Shown piece after piece: positions 7,532 to 10,665 of a stretch of DNA of 10,665 nucleotides. The notes under the pieces are model-generated. The model ran no database searches and was not told where the DNA came from. It saw nothing but the letters and a program-made list of their open reading frames with translations. The stretch spans positions 1 through 10,665 of the forward strand of contig JBFHDX010000121.1 in the NCBI GenBank assembly GCA_041584475.1, given 5' to 3'. The stretch's first letter is position 1. The number at the start of each line of letters is the position of its first letter. A program made the position numbers and the translations under genes. Source of the stretch: JBFHDX01 sp041584475. Its GTDB lineage: Bacteria > Pseudomonadota > Alphaproteobacteria > UBA8366 > JADFVY01.

Positions 7532-7979
7532 CGAAGGCCCTGTTGCCGATGTCGGACGAGTTGACCGTGACATTGCCTCTTGCGCTCCTCACGCGCAAGG
7601 TTCTCAGCTGCCGATAGGTCTGCAGGTTGAGGCGCTCGATCTCAGCGAAGGGAATCTCGATTTCTTCTCCCGGAAACACCGCGGACCTCGGACCCGCAAA
7701 TGTCGTAGGCGTCAGGCGGAGCGTATAGGTCCTGCGCGTAACCCCCGATGCAATTGCGGCAAGCGTAAGAATCGCAAGCGCGGCGCAGAGGGCGGCGACC
7801 GACCAATACAACACGGTGGCGCCTCCGGGCGGCAGGGTGATGATCTTGTAGAATCGCAGGCCGCTGTGGTTGTGGAACGCGACATAGGCCATACCCGTGG
7901 CAACCACCAGGCAGACCACGGTTGCCAGCATCAGTTTCCAGGTACGGTACCGATAGGAGAATTCCAGCACATCCGACAC
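7479..7979 (-). CDS. Two-helix membrane protein of unknown function
   Basis: I do not recognise the family. The 166-residue product has two predicted membrane segments (about residues 16-36, LMLATVVCLVVATGMAYVAF, and 56-79, LYWSVAALCAALAILTLAAI). They are joined by a short polar loop rich in H, N and K. A soluble C-terminal domain (about 82-166) of alternating strands (TYTLRLTPTTFAGP, IEIPFAEIERLNL, LRTLRVRSARGNVTVNS) ends in an amphipathic helix. This layout resembles small bacterial membrane proteins with a PH-like domain, but that is inference from shape only. The start is GTG at 7979 with GGGGA 7-11 bases upstream; another in-frame GTG at 7972 is possible. The gene is clearly less GC-rich than its neighbours (about 57-63% on hand-counted lines against about 72% in tmpA). 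Its last 53 bases overlap the annotated tmpA start. Strand periodicity and protein quality suggest a real gene, probably acquired. Confidence 0.7.
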   Translation of the reverse strand: MSDVLEFSYRYRTWKLMLATVVCLVVATGMAYVAFHNHSGLRFYKIITLPPGGATVLYWSVAALCAALAILTLAAIASGVTRRTYTLRLTPTTFAGPRSAVFPGEEIEIPFAEIERLNLQTYRQLRTLRVRSARGNVTVNSSDIGNRAFDELLATLQRRIQALHTV

Positions 7980-8127
7980 GATCGATCCCCGAATCCTCGA
8001 AAGCCCGTCGTACGGACTCCCGCTTCCGCAACGTCACTCGCGTTTGCACAGTTGCGGCTCAGGCTGGGCGTCGCATGCGGTACGTTCAGCGGGTGCACGA
8101 ATGTCGCAGCCAAACGCTAAAATGCGA
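7482..8127. other. Lower-GC segment, probable acquired DNA
   Basis: Hand counts on single 60-base lines give about 57% (7501-7560), 60% (7801-7860) and 63% (7861-7920) GC, against about 72% at 7081-7140. The segment contains the membrane protein gene and 148 bases (7980-8127) without a gene up to the pcm stop codon. The non-coding part holds AT-rich words such as CTAAAATGCGATTAA near 8117-8131. I find no transposase, terminal inverted repeat, tRNA or direct repeat at its borders, so the mode of entry is unknown. The right border nearly coincides with the pcm stop and the left border with the truncated-looking start of tmpA. Confidence 0.45.
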
Positions 8128-8817
8128 TTAACCGCCTTCGTCCGGCACCAGCGGCACGAACGCGACCGGCAGGCCCGGGGTCTCGGTGACCTTGCCGTCG
8201 GCGTCCTTGGTGACCAGCATCAGCGTCTGCTCGAAGCGGCCCTGGCCCACCGGGATCGCCATGCGGCCGCTCGGCGCGAGCTGCTCGACGAGTGCTGGCG
8301 GCACGCCTTTCGGCGCCGCCGCGGTGACCAGGATGCCGTCGAACGGCGCCTGCTCCGGCCAGCCCTTGCTGCCGTCGGAGCAGCGCACGTGGACGTTCGC
8401 GTAGCCGAGCCGCTCGAGCCGCTTTTGCGCGCTCTCGGCCAGCTCGGGTATGCGCTCGACCGACCACACCTCGCGCGCGACCCGGGCCAGCACCGCCGCC
8501 TGGTAGCCGCAGCCGGTGCCGATCTCGAGCACGCGCGAGTCGGGGCCGAGGCACAGCATCTGGGTCATCGCCGCGACGATGTAGGGCTGCGAGATGGTCT
8601 GGCCGTGGCCGATCGCCAGCGGCCGGTTGGCGTAGGCGAAGGGACGCTCCCACGCCGGCACGAACTCGTGCCGCGGCACGCTGGCGAGCGCCGCGCGCAC
8701 CCGCGTATCCAGCCGCTCGACGCCCAGCCAGCGCGCGGTGTCGCGCACCTCCTCGTCGAGCTCGGCGAGGAGCCGCTCACGCGCCTCGGCGTATGCCTCG
8801 GTCGTCCCGGTCGTCAT
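8128..8817 (-). CDS. pcm: Protein-L-isoaspartate O-methyltransferase
   Basis: The enzyme uses S-adenosylmethionine to methylate abnormal L-isoaspartyl residues in aged proteins, starting their repair. The 229-residue product has the family order. It begins with an N-terminal helical region, then VPRHEFVP (47-54) and the substrate-site stretch LAIGHGQTISQP (67-78) with the conserved T-I-S. SAM-binding motif I follows (VLEIGTGCGYQAAVLA, 96-111), with the acidic end of the next strand at VWSVER (117-122). Motif II is FDGILVTAAAP (159-169), followed by LAPSGRMAIPVG (180-191). Length is slightly above E. coli Pcm (about 208 residues) because of a longer N-terminus. The ATG at 8817 lies 30 bases after the stop of the secreted-protein gene on the same strand, so the two are probably cotranscribed. 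The stop is TAA (8130-8128). The call is firm. Confidence 0.94.
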   Translation of the reverse strand: MTTGTTEAYAEARERLLAELDEEVRDTARWLGVERLDTRVRAALASVPRHEFVPAWERPFAYANRPLAIGHGQTISQPYIVAAMTQMLCLGPDSRVLEIGTGCGYQAAVLARVAREVWSVERIPELAESAQKRLERLGYANVHVRCSDGSKGWPEQAPFDGILVTAAAPKGVPPALVEQLAPSGRMAIPVGQGRFEQTLMLVTKDADGKVTETPGLPVAFVPLVPDEGG

Positions 8818-8847
8818 GGCCGCCCTCGCCGCGCCGGCGCGACGCCC

Positions 8848-9363
8848 TCATTCGAACTCGAAATTGTCGAACTCCGATATGCGCCATTCCGCGCCGACCC
8901 GCAGGAACGTCACGGCCCGCTGGCGGATCAGCGCCCGGCCGCGGTCGTTCTCGCTCAGGAAGTAGCGCAATTTTATCTCGCTATTGTCGTCGGCAATACG
9001 GAAATCGATGATCTCGAAGCTGAGATAGGTCTCGGCGCCGAAGCGTTCGCGCCGCAGCATGTCCTTCTCGGGATAGCGGCGGGCCAGCTCCGGCGTCAGG
9101 AACGGCGCCGCACCCCCCTGCCAGCCGGCGCGCAGCTTCTGGAAAAAGCCCGACAGCGCCTGCCGGGCGAGCAGCAGGTCGTTCATGTCGGCCTTGTCCA
9201 GCCACGAGACGTCGGGCCGCTCGCGCACGCTCTGGGTGATCCGTTCCTCGGCGAAGAGGCTGTCGGCGAACAGCGCGCCGATCTCGTCCTGCGCCGCCGC
9301 CGGCCCGGACACAAGCGAGACCGCAGCGCCAAGAACCGACAATACCAACAGGGCCCGTCGCAT
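8848..9363 (-). CDS. Small secreted protein of unknown function
   Basis: The 171-residue product begins with a clear signal peptide (MRRALLVLSVLGAAVSLVSG) with cleavage likely after residues 22-24 (AAA, then QDEIG), so it should be periplasmic. The mature part starts with a helical, charged section (residues 26-80). A mixed region of strands follows (TYLSFEIIDFRIADDNSEIKL, read in parts at 112-132; RQRAVTFLRVGAEWRISEFDNF, 148-169), which ends in a pattern seen in NTF2/SnoaL-like or Tim44-like cone folds. That fold guess is inference only. The start is well supported: AAAGGAG lies six to twelve bases before ATG 9363. It is the first gene of a probable two-gene unit with pcm and is transcribed away from htpG across a 169-base divergent region. 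I cannot assign a function. Confidence 0.8.
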   Translation of the reverse strand: MRRALLVLSVLGAAVSLVSGPAAAQDEIGALFADSLFAEERITQSVRERPDVSWLDKADMNDLLLARQALSGFFQKLRAGWQGGAAPFLTPELARRYPEKDMLRRERFGAETYLSFEIIDFRIADDNSEIKLRYFLSENDRGRALIRQRAVTFLRVGAEWRISEFDNFEFE

Positions 9364-9454
9364 TCCCGCTCCTTTCACTCTGCAATGTCGGCACCGCGAA
9401 GGCCGCACCGGGATCGATAGCACGACTGGCGCCGCCATGCGAGCGTCGGCCGGT

Positions 9455-9485
9455 CTTGCGGCTCGGCGCGGCGTCACACATATAT
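9455..9485 (+). promoter_or_regulatory. Candidate RpoH (heat-shock sigma factor) promoter of htpG
   Basis: CTTGCG (9455-9460), 18 bases, then CATATAT (9479-9485) resembles the alphaproteobacterial sigma-32 pattern CTTG(AA/AC) - 17/18 bases - C(C/T)ATAT. It lies 47 bases before the htpG start in an otherwise very GC-rich intergenic region. htpG is a classic heat-shock gene, which makes the placement meaningful. The last two bases of the -35 box deviate from consensus. Confidence 0.45.
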
Positions 9486-9532
9486 CGCCCACGAACTCGC
9501 GTCGTAATCGGACAGATCCGGGGGAACGGACG

Positions 9533-10665
9533 ATGGCAAAAGCGAGCGCCAAGACGAAAAAGAAGGCCGCTGCCAAGGGCGGCCGCAAGCCGGCCGGCGC
9601 CGCGGAGACCCTGAACTTCCAGGCGGAGATGAGCCGCCTGCTCGATATCGTCGCGCACTCGCTGTACAGCGAGAAGGACATCTTCCTGCGCGAGCTCATC
9701 TCGAACGCGTCGGACGCCTGCGACCGGCTGCGCCACGCGGCGCTGACCGACCCGAAGCTCGCCGCCGGCGACGCCGACTACCGCATCGCCGTCAGCGTCG
9801 ATGCGAAGGCGCGCACGGTGACCGTCGCCGACAACGGCATCGGCATGAACCGCGACGATTTGATCGAGAATCTCGGCACCATCGCGCGGTCGGGCACGGC
9901 GGCGTTCCTCGACAGCCTGACCGGCGACGCCCGCAAGGACACCTCGCTGATCGGCCAGTTCGGCGTCGGCTTCTACTCCGCCTTCATGGTCGCCGACCGC
10001 GTCGATGTGACGACGCGGCGCGCCGGCGAAAAGCAGGCCTGGCGCTGGTCGTCGGAGGGCAAGGGCAGCTTCACGATCGAGCCGGCCGAGCGCGACGGCC
10101 GCGGCACCGACGTGACCGTCCATCTCGGCAAGGACGGCGACGACTTCGTCGACCGCGGCCGGCTGCAGGCGATCGTCAAGCGCTATTCCGACCACATTCC
10201 GTTCCCGATCACGCTCGCCGAGGCGGACGGCAAGCCCGAACAGGCGAACACCGGGGCGGCGCTGTGGACGCGCCCGAAGTCGGAGATCGACGAGGGCCAG
10301 TACAAGGAATTCTACCACCACGTCGCGCACGCCATGGACGAGCCCTGGGCGACGCTGCACTTCCACGCCGAGGGCGTGATCGACTACCGCGCGCTGGTGT
10401 TCATCCCTTCGCAGCGGCCGTTCGACCTGTTCATGCCCGAGCGCGAGAGCCGCGTGAAGCTTTACGTCAGGCGCGTCTTCATCACCGACCACGAGACCGG
10501 GCTGGTGCCGCCGTGGCTGCGCTTCCTGCGCGGCGTCGTCGATTCCGAGGACCTGCCGCTCAACGTCAGCCGCGAGATGCTGCAGGACAATCCGGTGACG
10601 GCGAAGATTCGCCAGGGCATCGTGCGCCGCGTGCTCGACCATCTCGACAAGGTCGCCGGCGAGGA
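9533..10665 (+). CDS. htpG: Chaperone HtpG (bacterial Hsp90), N-terminal part (3' truncated by window)
   Basis: HtpG is the cytosolic ATP-dependent Hsp90 chaperone. The window holds 377 residues, covering the N-terminal ATPase domain and much of the middle domain; the rest (around 250 residues by family length) lies to the right. The GHKL ATP site is complete: FLRELISNASDACDRLR (51-67) with N58, DNGIGMN (100-106), GTIARSGT (115-122), and GQFGVGFYSAFMVAD (141-155). The middle domain shows HFHAEGVIDYRALVFIP and the loop NVSREMLQDNP (344-354), whose arginine (R347) reaches the ATP gamma phosphate in Hsp90 proteins. The protein starts with an unusual Lys/Ala-rich tail of about 24 residues (MAKASAKTKKKAAAKGGRK) before the canonical start region ETLNFQAE. 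ATG 9533 is the only plausible start, with GGGGAACGGA just upstream. A heat-shock-type promoter precedes it. Confidence 0.96.
   Translation, partial: MAKASAKTKKKAAAKGGRKPAGAAETLNFQAEMSRLLDIVAHSLYSEKDIFLRELISNASDACDRLRHAALTDPKLAAGDADYRIAVSVDAKARTVTVADNGIGMNRDDLIENLGTIARSGTAAFLDSLTGDARKDTSLIGQFGVGFYSAFMVADRVDVTTRRAGEKQAWRWSSEGKGSFTIEPAERDGRGTDVTVHLGKDGDDFVDRGRLQAIVKRYSDHIPFPITLAEADGKPEQANTGAALWTRPKSEIDEGQYKEFYHHVAHAMDEPWATLHFHAEGVIDYRALVFIPSQRPFDLFMPERESRVKLYVRRVFITDHETGLVPPWLRFLRGVVDSEDLPLNVSREMLQDNPVTAKIRQGIVRRVLDHLDKVAGE

Noticed and set aside
6440..7564. Plus-strand open frame opposite tmpA
   Set aside because: Arg/Val/Asp-rich shadow; the minus strand has the iron and 2-oxoglutarate binding motifs.
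8104..8127. TCGCA/TGCGA hairpin just after the pcm stop as a terminator
   Set aside because: Five-pair stem, 14-base loop, no following U-run; too weak to call.
8981..10642. Long minus-strand open frame across htpG
   Set aside because: Antisense shadow of htpG, which has complete Hsp90 motifs on the plus strand.

Overview
This window is about 10.7 kb of very GC-rich DNA, roughly 70% GC by eye. It reads as chromosomal sequence from an alphaproteobacterium. Supporting signs are the DUF1194, DUF899 and SpoIIAA-like families, the protein-level look of the housekeeping genes, a palindromic GC-rich intergenic repeat, and a heat-shock-type promoter before htpG. The genus cannot be assigned from the sequence alone. 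Both ends cut through genes: the 3' part of a nicotinate phosphoribosyltransferase gene on the left and the 5' part of htpG on the right.

Layout: (1) 1-5544, plus strand. This holds the pncB 3' end, a secreted DUF1194 (VWA-like) protein, class II fumarase fumC, a DUF899 thioredoxin-fold protein with a CxxC motif, a SpoIIAA-like STAS protein, and an oxygen-dependent protoporphyrinogen oxidase (HemG/HemY type). (2) 5545-5744, a convergent intergenic region filled by a nested inverted repeat. (3) 5745-7531, minus strand. A translationally coupled pair (ATGA overlap) encodes a gamma-butyrobetaine-hydroxylase-like 2-oxoglutarate/Fe oxygenase and an HD-domain mixed-valent diiron oxygenase. (4) 7479-8127, a visibly less GC-rich segment with a two-helix membrane protein of unknown function whose 3' end overlaps the start of the oxygenase gene. 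(5) 8128-9363, minus strand: pcm (protein-L-isoaspartate methyltransferase) behind a small secreted protein gene. (6) 9364-9532, a divergent promoter region, then htpG on the plus strand.

The most interesting locus is the oxygenase pair. Its composition and active-site residues match the TmpA/TmpB pathway. In that pathway 2-(trimethylamino)ethylphosphonate is hydroxylated by TmpA, then cleaved by TmpB to glycine betaine and inorganic phosphate. This is a recently characterised system rather than a new one, and such genes are commonly misannotated as gamma-butyrobetaine hydroxylase and HD-domain hydrolase. Here the pair stands without visible phosphonate transport or regulatory genes, and the oxygenase N-terminus appears altered by the foreign-looking upstream segment. 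The remaining genes are ordinary housekeeping or small accessory genes, and I see no other candidate for a novel multi-gene system.
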